Part shown: one piece after another, positions 47,215 to 59,035 of the stretch
Layout of the letters: each line of letters opens with the position of its first letter
Position numbering within the stretch: position 1 is the stretch's first letter
Assembly: GCA_954871525.1 (NCBI GenBank)
Contig: OX940865.1
Location: 16,010,606-16,074,605 of the forward strand
DNA length: 64,000 nucleotides
Reading direction: 5' to 3'
From: Parietaria judaica
Taxonomy: Eukaryota; Streptophyta; Magnoliopsida; Rosales; Urticaceae
Translations under genes and position numbers: made by a program
The notes under the pieces: model-generated
Told to the model about the DNA's origin: nothing
The model's database searches: none
The model's input: the letters and a program-made list of their open reading frames with translations, nothing else

Positions 47215-50200
47215 ATGAGAAGTGGTTGTGATGACGATGATGGTGATCATCGCAGCAACACTGGCGCCAAAACGCACGGCTTTTGTCGTCGTTTATCGTC
47301 TTCTTCGTCGCTCCTGCTCATCGTGATCGTCGTTCCGTTGATAGTGGTTTCTGGGTTCGTTTCCTTTCTGGGTCCGAACAGTACTTCTCTGAAGAGCAGG
47401 GGCATAAGCGTCATTTCCGATGTCAAGGGTCTGAGGTCGAACATGGTCGTGGAGGAACAAGCTGTTTCCGAGGATCAATCTTCTCCGTCGGTACTAGCCG
47501 TTGATGATGAAGATTCCTCTGATCATCATGATTCTCGTGATGAACAACTCGTAAGATTAACTCATGCATGCACTTTATCAATGGATTTCTTGTGTTTATT
47601 TATTTATTTATTTATAATTATTTTTAGTTGGGGAATATTCTTTGATTATTTCAATTGCGTAGGTTATTTTTTCATGAGTTTTTCACTTCATGTCAAATTA
47701 AGGATTGACATGAAGTGGTTGAATTTTTTGTGATTTTTTCTTGTGGTAAAAGGGGAAATTATTTAATATATATCTATATATCTATATTATTATACTTTGT
47801 TAATTGAGTTTATGATTTGGATTAATACGAGTAATTGATTTTGTTTCCCTTTAGGTTTGATATTGTTTGTACTTTTGCCTTTTCTATGTTTGTTTTGTGC
47901 CATTTTCCTTTTTTTTTATTTATTAAAAAATACCACAAAACAAAGTAAAGGAAAAATGCATTTACTCAATTTCTCTATTACCTAGGTTGATTTATTCCAG
48001 CATGTTTGTCACTTAATTAGGTAGATAAATTGTACCAATTTTATTTCTAATTTCCCTCTTTTGGCGAATGGGTCATTTTAAAATTATTTGATTAATTATA
48101 TAAATACTAAAGTGAATTGATTCCTTTATTAATTTACCACAAGTATGGCATCTTATTCTTTGTCGACCCGCACAAGTTTGTGTAGCTAATTTTAGCATGT
48201 ACTTTATAATACGTATTTAGAATTTTGTAGGTCTTATTGGTAATTTGGCATCCTTTGTAGACACGACTTGACTAGTCAATGTAGTGATCATTTACTACTA
48301 AAGGTATATTTAGTTTCTTTCTAGTGATTTGGAGTTTGATTACTCACTACATATAGTTAATATGCAGAATGGGACACAAGAAATCAGCTTCAATAATGAC
48401 TCGGCCGTGGGCGAGCCCGAGCCCCAACCCAAGCTTGTTCCTTCGGTGAACATCTCTTATGTTCCTTTGACCCACCTAGACCGGCTCGAAGGGCGTCTAA
48501 TGAAAGCGCGGTCGGCAATTAGCGAGGCTAAACTCGGAAACCAAACCGAGGATCCCGAGTACGTCCCAATAGGTCCGATTTACCACAATGCCAAAGCCTT
48601 CCACAGGTACAATCAGTTTATTAGGAGAAACTTTTCCGCCTAGTTTTCATGTTATTTAATCGTGGATTACTACTCTTCCTGATTAACTAGCATGGTATTG
48701 TTAATTCACAAATTGATTGAGGAGGAGATATTTATACATAGGAAAGTTTGCTTTTTATACACCCTCTATTATTAAAAGCAGCTAAAATTAGCCCTCGTAG
48801 TGTACTTGAGTTTCATTTTTGTATTCTTCTGTTGCAACCATCTATAGTTTTATTTATATAAAAAAAAATGATTTTCGTTTTTTTACAAGATTATACTATA
48901 CGTTTCAAGAAAACTAAATATTATCAGCCGGCAATTTTAGGGATTTAAATTGTATTTACGAAATTAATTATATATATAAAAAAAATGGTAGTATAGTCAA
49001 ATTACAAAATAAAAAATTGAAATAGATTCTAAAAAGCAATTATTTCTAGTCTTTGTGTTGACCTTATTTTGATTATTGTCACGTTAATAATATGTGAACA
49101 TTTTGAATAATGTGTACTTTTTAAGGTTGATATTCTTGCATGTGACTTTGAATAGATATATAGTATCAATATGTTAAGCAATCCGAGTCAATTAGATTAT
49201 CTAGTTAGGTACGTAATTAACATTGTACTCGTAATTACATAGTATGTGTAATTTATTTTTATTTTACGTCTTACCATCAATTAGTCTATCGAGACATCAA
49301 ACTAGATTTTTCTAATTAGAACTTATAATGCAAAATTCAGGAGCTACTTAGAAATGGAAAAGGAGTTTAAGGTGTTTGTGTACGAAGAGGGCGAGCCGCC
49401 GTTGTTCCACAACGGCCCGTGCAAGAGCATATACTCGATGGAGGGGAACTTTATCCACGAGCTTGAGATGAATACCCGGTTCCGTACCAAAGATCCGCAC
49501 AAGGCCCACGTCTTCTTTCTACCCATTAGTATCACAATGCTTGTTCGGTACGTCTACAACCGTGACTCCCGTGATTTCCACTCCATAAGGCGCACAGTCA
49601 ACGACTACATCGACGTCATCTCACACAAATATCCGTTCTGGAATAGGAGCCTTGCAGCTGACCACTTCATGCTCTCGTGCCACGATTGGGTACGAAACTC
49701 CATCTCCCTAACTATATGCTCTCCAAATTTATAATGTTGAAAGTTGAAACATTATGGGGGTGGATTTTAGAAATTATATTGATCGAACGATTCTTAATCG
49801 ATCAATCTATCAATCTTGAAGCAGTTCCAAGGCATTATTAATATAAAAAAATTGGGTAACGTTATGTGAACAAGTCATATATGTTAGAAGAAGATGAAAG
49901 TTTATTTATAGTGGGAAAAGTACATAAGTAAAAATGTAAAATGATTACTTTGTCCAAAATCAATTAAAAACTATTGATAGGGACCCTCCAGTTTAATCAA
50001 ACGTTAATTGAGGAACAAGTATATAATATATATCACTTCAAAAAAAAAAATTTGATTTTTATTTTATATTTTTATTATTTGGGTGCACCTATTTGCAATT
50101 TTTGAAGGAAAAAAAAAATAGATTGGAATTAGGCAGAGATACTGTTATACTAAATTTGGGTACTTTTCCTGTTTGGGCACTTCTCTTGCTATATATTTAT

Positions 50201-51021
50201 ATTAAATAACAATCCTAGTTATATTTTTAGGCAATGTGTCACAGTTTTTTTAATAGCATGTGAATTATATATATAAATGATGAAATCTCAAAACTTAATT
50301 TCATCAAAACTATATTAATATGATCGACTATCGTGCATCTATCTAACAGGGGCCTGAGGCTTCGCGATCCAACCCCAACCTCCACAAAAACGCTATCCGC
50401 GCTTTATGCAATGCCAACACCTCTGAGGGCTTCGACCTGGCCCGAGATGTTTCATTCCCGGAGATCAACCTCCTGAGCGGCTTCACAGACGGGCTGCTCG
50501 GTGGCCCGTCACCGTCGCGGCGGTCAATTCTCGCCTTCTTTGCCGGAGGCGTTCACGGTCCAATCCGGCCGATCCTCCTCGAACACTGGGAGAACAAGGA
50601 TCCCGACCTGAAGATCCAACAATATTTACCAAAAAGTGTTTCGTACTACGACATGCTTCGCGGGAGCAAATATTGCATTTGCCCCAGTGGCTACGAGGTC
50701 GCCAGCCCGAGGATCGTCGAGGCAATCTACACTGGCTGCGTTCCCGTGCTCGTATCTGACCATTACGCGCCTCCGTTCGCAGACGTGCTGAACTGGCGAT
50801 CGTTCTCGGTTGAGGTCTCGGTTAAGAATATTCCAAACTTGAAAAGGATTCTATTGAGCATAACTCCGACGCAATACATCAGAATGCAGAGGAGGGTTCA
50901 GAAAGTGAGGAGGCACTTCGTCGTGAACTCTCCACCTCAGCGGTTCGACGTGTTTCACATGATTCTTCACTCCGTCTGGCTTCGGAGGCTCAATGTTAGG
51001 GTTCCTGAGGCGCGGAGTTGA
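47215..51021 (+). CDS. Exostosin-family glycosyltransferase (GT47, At5g03795 type)
   Basis: Four exons in phase: 47215-47550, 48368-48606, 49341-49689 and 50350-51021, giving 531 residues. It is a type II membrane protein: a short cytosolic N-terminus, then a hydrophobic anchor at about residues 33-52 ('LLLIVIVVPLIVVSGFVSFL') and an acidic stem. The lumenal GT47 domain begins near 'FKVFVYEEGEPPLFHNGPCK'. It contains 'LAADHFMLSCHDWGPEAS' and the sugar-nucleotide signature 'CPSGYEVASPRIVEAIYTGC', and ends 'HSVWLRRLNVR'. Plant GT47 enzymes add Gal, GlcA, Ara or Xyl to wall polysaccharides in the Golgi; the substrate of this clade is not known to me. I chose ATG 47215 because the frame upstream (to 47023) reads like CT-rich leader, although an in-frame ATG exists at 47065. 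Confidence 0.93.
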
Positions 51022-51684
51022 GAATATTTATTTATTTTTATCTATAACTAGGTTTGTGTAAATTAAGAGTACGTAAAGCTTTTCTAGTTTCATTATTTAA
51101 ATTTAAATTATTTTTGTTAGGAATAAGATTATCATCTTGTGATGCAATATTAATCGTGTTATCTTCAGAAAATGTAAAAATATTTAAGGTGATGTATCAT
51201 TTTGTTTCTTTTTCAGAAGTGCAAGGACCATTTGTTATCATATGATCATATCTATAGATTTGGTGTCTCTGATATGAAAATAGCATAAATAATTTTTCGG
51301 TTATGAGCTATGCTGGATTTAGCCTCTAAAACTATTGACGGGGCTATTTTTATTTTTATAATGAAGAGGTTAAATTCACAAAAAAAAAAAAAAATTGATA
51401 TTTTCATAACAAAAATATTATATTTTAATTATTATATATATATATATATTTATAATCGAAGAGTCAATAGCGACTTTTTATAAAGAAAAACGGGAACTTT
51501 GACGGTGCATTTTCCTCCTCGGATATGAATAAAGAACGACATGTAGACATGTTTCAAAAAATTCAAGTGTGATTTTTTTTATCTTTCCAATTTTCAATAG
51601 TTGTATGATTTGGATGTTAGATGTATCGTTTTTATTTTATTAGAAGTTCTATAGTTAGCAGTTCGAGTAGCAAAAAAACAGATA
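51022..51684. other. Intergenic, 3' flank of the exostosin gene
   Basis: Likely 3' UTR for the first 100-200 bp. A TA run lies at about 51437-51452. No other feature. Confidence 0.4.
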
Positions 51685-51720
51685 GAGTAAACGACAGCAC
51701 AATATACGTGTCGTTTACTC
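51685..51720. repeat. Perfect 12-bp inverted repeat (hairpin)
   Basis: The arms gagtaaacgaca (51685-51696) and tgtcgtttactc (51709-51720) are exact reverse complements around a 12-base loop. The 'acgtgtcgtttac' arm also holds an ACGT core. No gene function could be assigned. Confidence 0.75.
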
Positions 51721-52013
51721 AAAGCATGCCTTCAGCCATGAAGAAAATTAAGCCTATTTCCGTAAGAAATGATAACATTCAAGGACAATGAAGCGACATA
51801 TAATTCATGCAAATAAACGACAATACATATATAAAGACATTAAAGACCTTAATTTATTGTGCTCCATAAACGACCCCGAAATTTACTTTGTTGTTTTTAT
51901 GCACAACGACGATTTATACGATTTATACGATTTTTTTATTTTTTATTTTTAATCTTATTTTGAGGCGGCTAGTCTATACAAAACTTCTCTGAATAAATGT
52001 TCTGAGTATTGAA

Positions 52014-52056
52014 TTCGCTTAGCGAGATTTCGGGCCTCCATCTTTAACTAAAAAAA
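52014..52056 (+). mobile_element. Tiny 5'-truncated SINE tail with 18-bp target-site duplication
   Basis: A 43-bp insert ('ttcgcttagcgagatttcgg' ... 'taactaaaaaaa') ends in poly(A). It is flanked by exact 18-bp direct repeats 'aatgttctgagtattgaa' at 51996-52013 and 52057-52074. Such a pair is the footprint of target-primed reverse transcription, so this is a very short, severely truncated retroposon. Confidence 0.7.
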
Positions 52057-52724
52057 AATGTTCTGAGTATTGAAAAATCTTTACAGTCTAATTTCACGAG
52101 TACTGCTGTATTTATAGGGAATTTATCTCGATATCGAGGCATGAATTTTAGAATATCTTCACATAATAAATCTATATTAAATATTTAAATAAATAGAATT
52201 ATAGATCCGAGTTTGATCGAACTTATCAATTTTTGTTGCATGAACCTGCGGGCGATTTACTCCTTGGTTTACATGTTGCCTTGTGCCTCGGATCACAGCT
52301 CGAAAATTATCAAGCCTCTATCTCGTCCACCACGTCGTTACGAGAACTCTACACGGTATAGTTCCGAAATCACCTCGTCTGAATACTAATTCATTCTCAG
52401 TGTTTGGATGACGAATCTCTCTCACACACGGGGATGAGAAACCCAGATTGCCTAGGGGGAGGGAAGGTCGAATTCTCCCGGAAAAATTAGAGGTGAATTA
52501 GGTTTTATGAGCTACCAATTTGTATATGTATGATCAGAGGTTTTAATGACTTTATAGACTTTACTCATTAAGTGAGTCAAAGCTAGTTAGGCTATGAAAT
52601 TAATTAATTATAAACTTTTGGTGATAATTCAGTGGACAATGGTGAACTTTATATTTTTTTAAACAAAAACTCATTGAAATGTCCAAAAGAAAATATAAGA
52701 TTACTCATCTTCGTAGGTCCATTC

Positions 52725-53222
52725 CGTGGTGCGGAGCCAGGATTTCAATTCAGGTGGTGTCTTATAAATTTTTTAATAAAAAAATCAAGCATACAATTAA
52801 CAACAATCAATAATAACATTGTAACCTATATATATAAAGAAATTTTTATCTCTATTTTTATGTATAATAATGTATCCATATAATAAATAGTAAATATAAT
52901 ATTTTTAATAATATAATAAGCGAGTATAAAAATACATTTATATATTTTAATAACGGAAATGAAATAAACAAAAAAAAAGTTTAAAACTTAGAAAGAATAA
53001 TAAACAAAAACTATGCTAGCCGAAGAGTTGAACTCAAGTCCTCTTTGTTGGGAAAAATACTTTTGCCAGTTGGGCTGAATGCTCTATAACATCTTATTTG
53101 GGCTCATAAAATATTATAATGATATATTTATTTTTTTGCTCAAATACTATTATTTTAATATTTTCACGTTTTCAAGAAGTGCCCGGACATACACTAAGCC
53201 CTACGTAGTTCCGCCTCTGGGT
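52725..53222. mobile_element. Non-autonomous element with GGCGGA-type ends, holding a tRNA-like insert
   Basis: The left end 'tggtgcggagccaggattt' and the right end 'tacgtagttccgcctctggg' resemble the terminal words ('gaggcgga-ccaggattt') of a dispersed plant DNA element family. Inside, at 53010-53088, the minus strand reads like a tRNA-derived head ('gcccaactggcaaaag', 'cttgagttcaactc'). No protein is present. Class assignment is inference. Confidence 0.4.
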
Positions 53223-53682
53223 CAATCGGACTTGTAGCATCATTTGGGCCAATCTTAATTTCAAGCATAACCATGCATCAGCCATGAAATCTTCAGTAAT
53301 TATTAAAAAATGATACAATTAATTGCGTCGATCTAATATGCTAATAGTTAATGAGATTTTTATAAACTAATAATATTTAAAAATATTTATTCTGATATAT
53401 ATTATTCAATAATAATATAGTCATAAATTATTTTTATAATATATATACATATAAACTCCAGCAATTGGTTCCCGCCGGAAAATAAAATGTCGGTGAGCTT
53501 ATGCTATTTTTCTTTCTTTCAAATATTTCGAAAACTATTTATTCTTATCCGAAAAAATCAGCTGCTCAAAATTAGTTCAATAAAATTATAGCTTTCGTTA
53601 TTTTTAATTCCTTTATTTTATTTTAATCTTACGTATCCACTAGTCTACTACTAAGTACTAACCAGTGAGGCAATCTGAAAAC

Positions 53683-54072
53683 GCCACGTATGCACACGTG
53701 GCAATCAGCACCGACCAAGTTTTCTACGTACTTCTTTTCTTTTCCATTCTCAGACGACTTTTCTCAATTTTAAAGTCGATCAAATCCAACAAAAAATATC
53801 TCACCGCAGACAAACCCCTTTTGGCTTCTCCCATCTCAATTCTCATCCACATATTTTATATTATAATATACATATAATAATATATCTATTACGTATGTAT
53901 GCGTTGCATTATATATAATATATAGTAAGCAAACTGCATGCAAGAGAAACGCGTACTTCCATCCTCGTAGCGCAACGTGTCCCTTCAAAACCCCAGTCGA
54001 CACGTGTCACTCTCGCAGCCCTCCTGTCTCTCTAACGTGTCCTCCGTCACTCTTCGAAGATCAGTATATAAG
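53683..54072 (+). promoter_or_regulatory. Seed/ABA-type promoter of the LEA gene
   Basis: A dense set of ABRE-type ACGT elements precedes the LEA start: gccacgta at 53683-53690, cacgtggc at 53695-53702, aacgtgtc at 53974-53981, cacgtgtc at 54001-54008 and aacgtgtc at 54034-54041. An RY-type tgcatgca lies at 53935-53942, and a TATA box (tatataag) at 54065-54072, about 112 bp before the ATG. ABREs bind bZIP factors such as ABI5, and RY motifs bind B3 factors such as ABI3/FUS3. The combination fits expression in maturing seed and under water stress. Confidence 0.75.
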
Positions 54073-54183
54073 CAAACCCATCGGCGAAACCATCTTCGCT
54101 ACAGATTTCAATCTCACAGAACACTGAAAGTCATCCAAATCACACACTAGCTGTATAACTTTGAAGAGCTTTTGCTGTCATCA

Positions 54184-56489
54184 ATGGCGTCGTGGAAGCA
54201 GCACAAGACGGAGGAGGCCGAGGCCGCGGCGAAGATGGCGGCGAGCGAGCTCGAGGAGGTGAACAGGGACAAGGGTAACTACAAGGAGGAGGAAGTGAGC
54301 GTCGTTCGGGGCAGGGAGTTTGACCGGTCGGTGCCGGAGGAGGAGGCGAGGCCGGGCGTGATCGGCTCGGTGTTGAAGGCGGTGGGGACGACGGTGGAGA
54401 CGATCAAGGACACCGTCGTCGGGAATGGCGGCCCCGATACCACCACCTTGGGCGAGGACCGGTTTTACGAGGAGAAGATGGCCCGCGAGAGCGGACGTGG
54501 CGGTGCTGACCGGACACGCGAGTACGCAGCGGATAAGGCGAAGGAGACGAAGGATTCCGCTGCGGAGAAAGCGGAGGCTGCGAAGGGTAAGGCCGGAGAG
54601 TACAAGGATTACGCCGCGGATAAGGCGATGGAGACTAAGGATTACGCAGCTCAGAAGGCGAAGGAGACTAAGGATTCAGCTGCGGGAAAGGCTGGCGAGT
54701 ACAAAGATTTTGCTGCGGAGAAAGCCGACGCCGCCAAGGGTAAGGCCGGCGAGTACAAAGATTACGCGGCTCAGAAGGCGAAGGAGACAAAGGATTCGGC
54801 TGCGGGAAAGGCCGGTGAGTACAAGGACTACGCTGCGGAAAAGGCGGATGCAGCGAAGGATAAGGCCGGTGAGTAATAGCCTAATGCAACTACATTAGGG
54901 TTTTTAATTTGTTTGTACTCATTAGCTTATCCCTATTGACAGGTGAGTACAAGGATTACGCGGCACAGAAGGCGAAGGAGACTAAGGACTCGGCAATGGG
55001 AAAGGCCCGTGAGTACGAAGATTACGCGGGCAACAAGGCCCGTGAGGCCGCAGACAAGACAGCGGAGACTAAGGAAGCTGCGAAGGGGAAGGCCGGCGAG
55101 TACGCCGACTACGCGGCAGAGAAGGCGAGGGAGAGTAAGGACTTCGTAGCTGAGAAGGCGAGAGACGCGAAGGACTACACGGCGGAGAAGACTAAGGAAG
55201 CCGCGGACTTCACAGCCGAGAAGGCGAGAGGGACGAAGGACGCGGTGGTCGGAAAGGCCGGAGAGTATAAAGATTACACGGCGGAAAAGGCGAGGGAAGC
55301 TGCAGACTTCGCCGCGGATAAGGCGACAGGGACGAAAGACGCAGTGGTGGGCAAGGCCGGCGAGTACAAGGACTACGCAGCGGAGAAGGCGACGGAAGCG
55401 AAAGACGCTGTGGTGGGCAAGGCCGGCGAGTACAAGGACTACACTGCCGAAAAGGCAAAGGGTGCAAAGGATTATACCGCAGAGAAGGCGAGCGAGGCGA
55501 CCAATGCCGCCGCCGATGCGGCGAGAGGAACTAAAGACACGGTGGTGGGAAAAACCGTCGAGGCGAAAGATTTCACAGCCGAGAAGGCAAAGGAGGGGAA
55601 GGACACGACGGTGAGCAAGCTCGGGGAGCTCAAGGATTCTGCAGCCGGGGCGGCAAAGAGGGCTATGGATTTCTTGTCCGGCAAGAAAGATGAGACCAAG
55701 GACAAGATGGCTGAAGCCGGGGAGAGGGCTACGGTATAATTATTACACATCCAATATAATATATATTTTTTCTTAAAGACATTATCATTTCAATTACTAA
55801 ATATTATACTAAAGAAGTCAATTTATTTAGCTAGTCTTATTCTTGATATAAGTGTAAATCTGAGAGTGATAGTGTTGATAATATTGCAGGAGAAATTCAG
55901 TGAAGAAGAGGAAACAAGGAGGAAAATGGAGGATCTGAGGCTTAAAGGGTACGACACTAATCTTCCAAGTGGTCTCACCAAAGACACTTCCAAGTAAGCA
56001 AATTGATTTTTCACTTTGTTACTCTTCAATTGCACCAAATGTATCATATTATAGTATATATAATATCTTGTTACATTGTTCCTTTCCTTAAAATCAATTG
56101 CATTTATGAGATAAGAGTAAAATTAGCTCCTTAATAGTTATTCAATTTAGTTTTCTTGGATAATTAATCTAGAGAACTTGCAATATAATGGTATTAATAT
56201 CATCCATAAGTGTCAGTTTTTTAAGTATATACCCAATTGATATACTTTACTGACTCCTTGAATTAGAATTTATGTGTGTAATAACTCTTCTCTTATTGGC
56301 CTTAGGGACACGCCGCAGGGCGCCAGCGTTAGGGTGGTGAAGTTGGAGGAGAGCGGTCCCGGCTACGTGGCGACGGTCCTTAAACAGGCTGACCAGCTCT
56401 CGGGCCAGACGTTCAACGACGTGGGCCCACTTGACACTGATGCGGGCTCGACCAAGCTTGAGCGGGCGGACCGCCAGGGTAAAATGTGA
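54184..56489 (+). CDS. Late embryogenesis abundant protein, group 3 / LEA_4 (ECP63/DC-8-like)
   Basis: Four exons in phase: 54184-54868, 54943-55733, 55890-55993 and 56306-56489, giving 587 residues. The N-terminus is 'MASWKQHKTEEAEAAAKMAA'. About residues 110-480 are some 30 imperfect 11-residue repeats of the 'AGEYKDYAAEK' / 'AKETKDSAAGK' type, lacking Cys and Trp, which fold as amphipathic helix on drying. The C-terminal part ('GYDTNLPSGLTKDTSK', 'GASVRVVKLEESGPGYVATV', ending ERADRQGKM) is the conserved tail of ECP63/DC-8 proteins. It protects membranes and proteins during seed desiccation. Exon 1 ends inside a repeat and the 74-bp intron falls between two nearly identical units, so repeat number may vary between alleles. 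The promoter carries ABRE and RY motifs. Confidence 0.93.
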
Positions 56490-57331
56490 TCAGACTCGGC
56501 CCCGGGCACTCTGTATTGGGAGTTTGATTTTCTTTTTGTGTTCATCAGGCAAAATGTAACGTTGTAGGCCCATTATATACTCTTGTTGGGCCTTTTTATT
56601 GGGCTTTGTAATTTCTTGTCAATCTGGTTTTTGGGCCCAATCTTCCTTTGCTTTTGATTTTGTAGAGAATAATAACTGGCTTGATGTATGAAATTTCATG
56701 TTTTCCTTTAAGATTATGTTGCTTTGACCGTGTTTAATGTTCAGTGATTTTTCTGGCCTAATTTGATTCGATGTCGTTTTTTTTTTATATATATTTAAAT
56801 GTTTTGAATTCCACCAAGAAACAAATGATTGTCTTTTTTATTTTTTTAAATTATTATTTTTGACAAAAAATCTCGACACATTTTTCTTGGATTATCATTT
56901 CTTGGTTCACTTACTTCAAATAGAAATTCAGAGAAGTTGCAAAAAAAAATTTTGTACAAGTATCTAATTGTATACTACGCGGATAAATATGTTTTCAATT
57001 TCTTCCATTAGAAGTTCAAAAATGCTGAGGTTGGACTTCCATGCTTATAAAGTCTAAAAATATAATTTACCTAATATATTTTAAAAAAAATTATTAAATT
57101 TGAAACATAAATGTTCTTAATTTAGTAGATATTAATTCCATACGGATAAAACTAGATTTAACCGGAACTTTGTGATTTTTTTTTGTATAATATGTAGTAT
57201 TATAGTTGGTGAAAATATTTAAAATCAGTAGATACTCGGATATGATTGTCTAGTAGTCTATGAAATAATCTATGTGCTCATACTGAAAACGATTTCAGTA
57301 TATATATATATATATATATATATATTTTAAT
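56490..57331. other. LEA 3' flank and AT-rich intergenic DNA
   Basis: Probable 3' UTR to about 56710 ('ttattgggctttgtaa', 'gggcccaatc' phrases), then poly(A/T) tracts and a TA microsatellite at 57301-57325. No gene. Confidence 0.45.
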
Positions 57332-57962
57332 GGGTAATTAGCTGCATAAGTGGCCAAGGTTTTTGAATTTCCTTAGGCATGATGTAGGACGGCAAAAGTC
57401 CCCAATGTGCACTAATCACTCTAATCACAAAATTTCATCCAACTAATTGGATGGATGTTAGTCAACTAATGATGTGGCAGTGTTGACCGCCACACGGACA
57501 ACCGCATGGCATGCCACGTCATTTTTAATTTTTAATTTGTTTCCACATCATTATTTAATTAGTCGTGATATTGTTAATAAATACATAAATTTATTTCATA
57601 TTTATTTTACTTTATTAAAGATGTAAGTATTTAAAACTCTTAAGTAGGATAATATTTACAACTTTAGTAGTATTTTCAACAACTAACCGAAAATAAAATT
57701 ATAAGTGGGATACTATTTACAACTTTAGTAGTATGTTCAACCACTACCCGAAAAATGACGGATAATAATCGAAAAGATATCTCACATATTAATGGATATG
57801 TTTGTTATTTAAATTGTTGTATCCATTACATTTTGACAACAAATACCTTTGATGTAGTAATTTAGTGCTTTGTTTATCTGGGTTTGGACATGGTTCCAAA
57901 ATACAAATACAAAATATTTTGATTACTTATTTGGATGACACGTGGGACAGCTTAGGAAAGAG

Positions 57963-58005
<43 letters not shown>

Positions 58006-58284
58006 ATAAGTAGTCCCCGTAAAAAAATTAAAAATAAAATAAAATAAAAAAGACGTGGCAATTTTTTTTTATATAAAAAAGACGACATGGTGTGCCACGT
58101 AGATGTCCGCGTGTCAGTCAACACTGCCACATCATCATTTGACTAGCAATCATCCAATTTGTTGGATGGAATTTTGTGATTAGAGTGATTAGTGCACATT
58201 GGGGACTTTTGCCGTCGTTTTTGGTCATTGACATCATGCCTAAGGAAATTTAAAAACATTGGCCACTTATGCCGATAATTACCC
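57332..58284. mobile_element. Non-autonomous MULE with terminal inverted repeats of about 190 bp
   Basis: The left arm (57332-57522) and right arm (58085-58284) are inverted copies. Both read 'gggtaatta..' at the tip, then 'gcataagtggcca', 'aatttccttaggcatgatgt', 'caaaagtccccaatgtgcac' and 'gatgtggcagtgttgac'. The flanks are tattttaat and ttttttaat, a 9-bp duplication with one mismatch. Long TIRs with a 9-bp duplication define Mutator-like elements. The interior is non-coding and holds GATA/GA microsatellites (57959-58005). It is not the family of the MULEs at 7366 and 59036. Confidence 0.8.
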
Positions 58285-59035
58285 TTTTTTAATTGATTAA
58301 AGGGTAGTAATCATTGTGCTTAGCATGATTTATCTCTTATCGATCATTACATTAGTCAATGATTTGTCCCTTCTAATAGATAATTGTTAAGTGTTAAGAG
58401 AATATATGATCTCACTACACCAGATGTGTAACATAGTAGATCATATAAATTGGTTTGTTGCATATGTTATATTAAAGTATAATGCTATTTTTTGTATTCA
58501 GACAATTTATTAATTGATTATTGTACACGTTACATTAATTTAAATGAGTGTCCAATACAAAGAGTCGGTCCTACCTAAATGAATATGATAAGAAGTCCCT
58601 AAAACACAAAACTGTTAATCATATATTTAATTTCTAGTTTGCCTCGACTCATATTATAGTGAAGGTTATATTTTTCAGGTTTTAATTCATTATATCGATA
58701 TTCATATATTTTAAACATAAATGCCCAAAGTATATTTTCATGACATTTCATGGAAACACTTGAATTACTCGAGTTGTAAAAAGGAGACCATATTTTTTAG
58801 AACATATAGAAATATAGTTTAACAGATTAATTTGATATTCATAATTTTTATTTTATTTGTTTTAATTTTATTTTGTCTGCTTAAAAAGCTTTATAAACAT
58901 AATTCTTGAGTTGCTCGGGTTGAACTCAAAATCATGAGAATACAAGCGCGGGCTTAACCAGCTGCTCGGCCGGTCCTAAAAATTCCCACAGGGTTTTGCG
59001 AATCTTACTAATAAATAACATGTGTATTTTTTTAT
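58285..59035. other. AT-rich spacer between two MULEs
   Basis: No gene. A tRNA-like phrase 'cttgagttgctcgggttgaactcaaaatc' type lies at about 58905-58933, too weak to call a SINE. Confidence 0.35.

Noticed and set aside
54425..54898. 157-codon Arg-rich frame, and antisense frames at 55210-55750
   Set aside because: Alternative frames of the LEA 11-residue repeats; composition follows the repeat.
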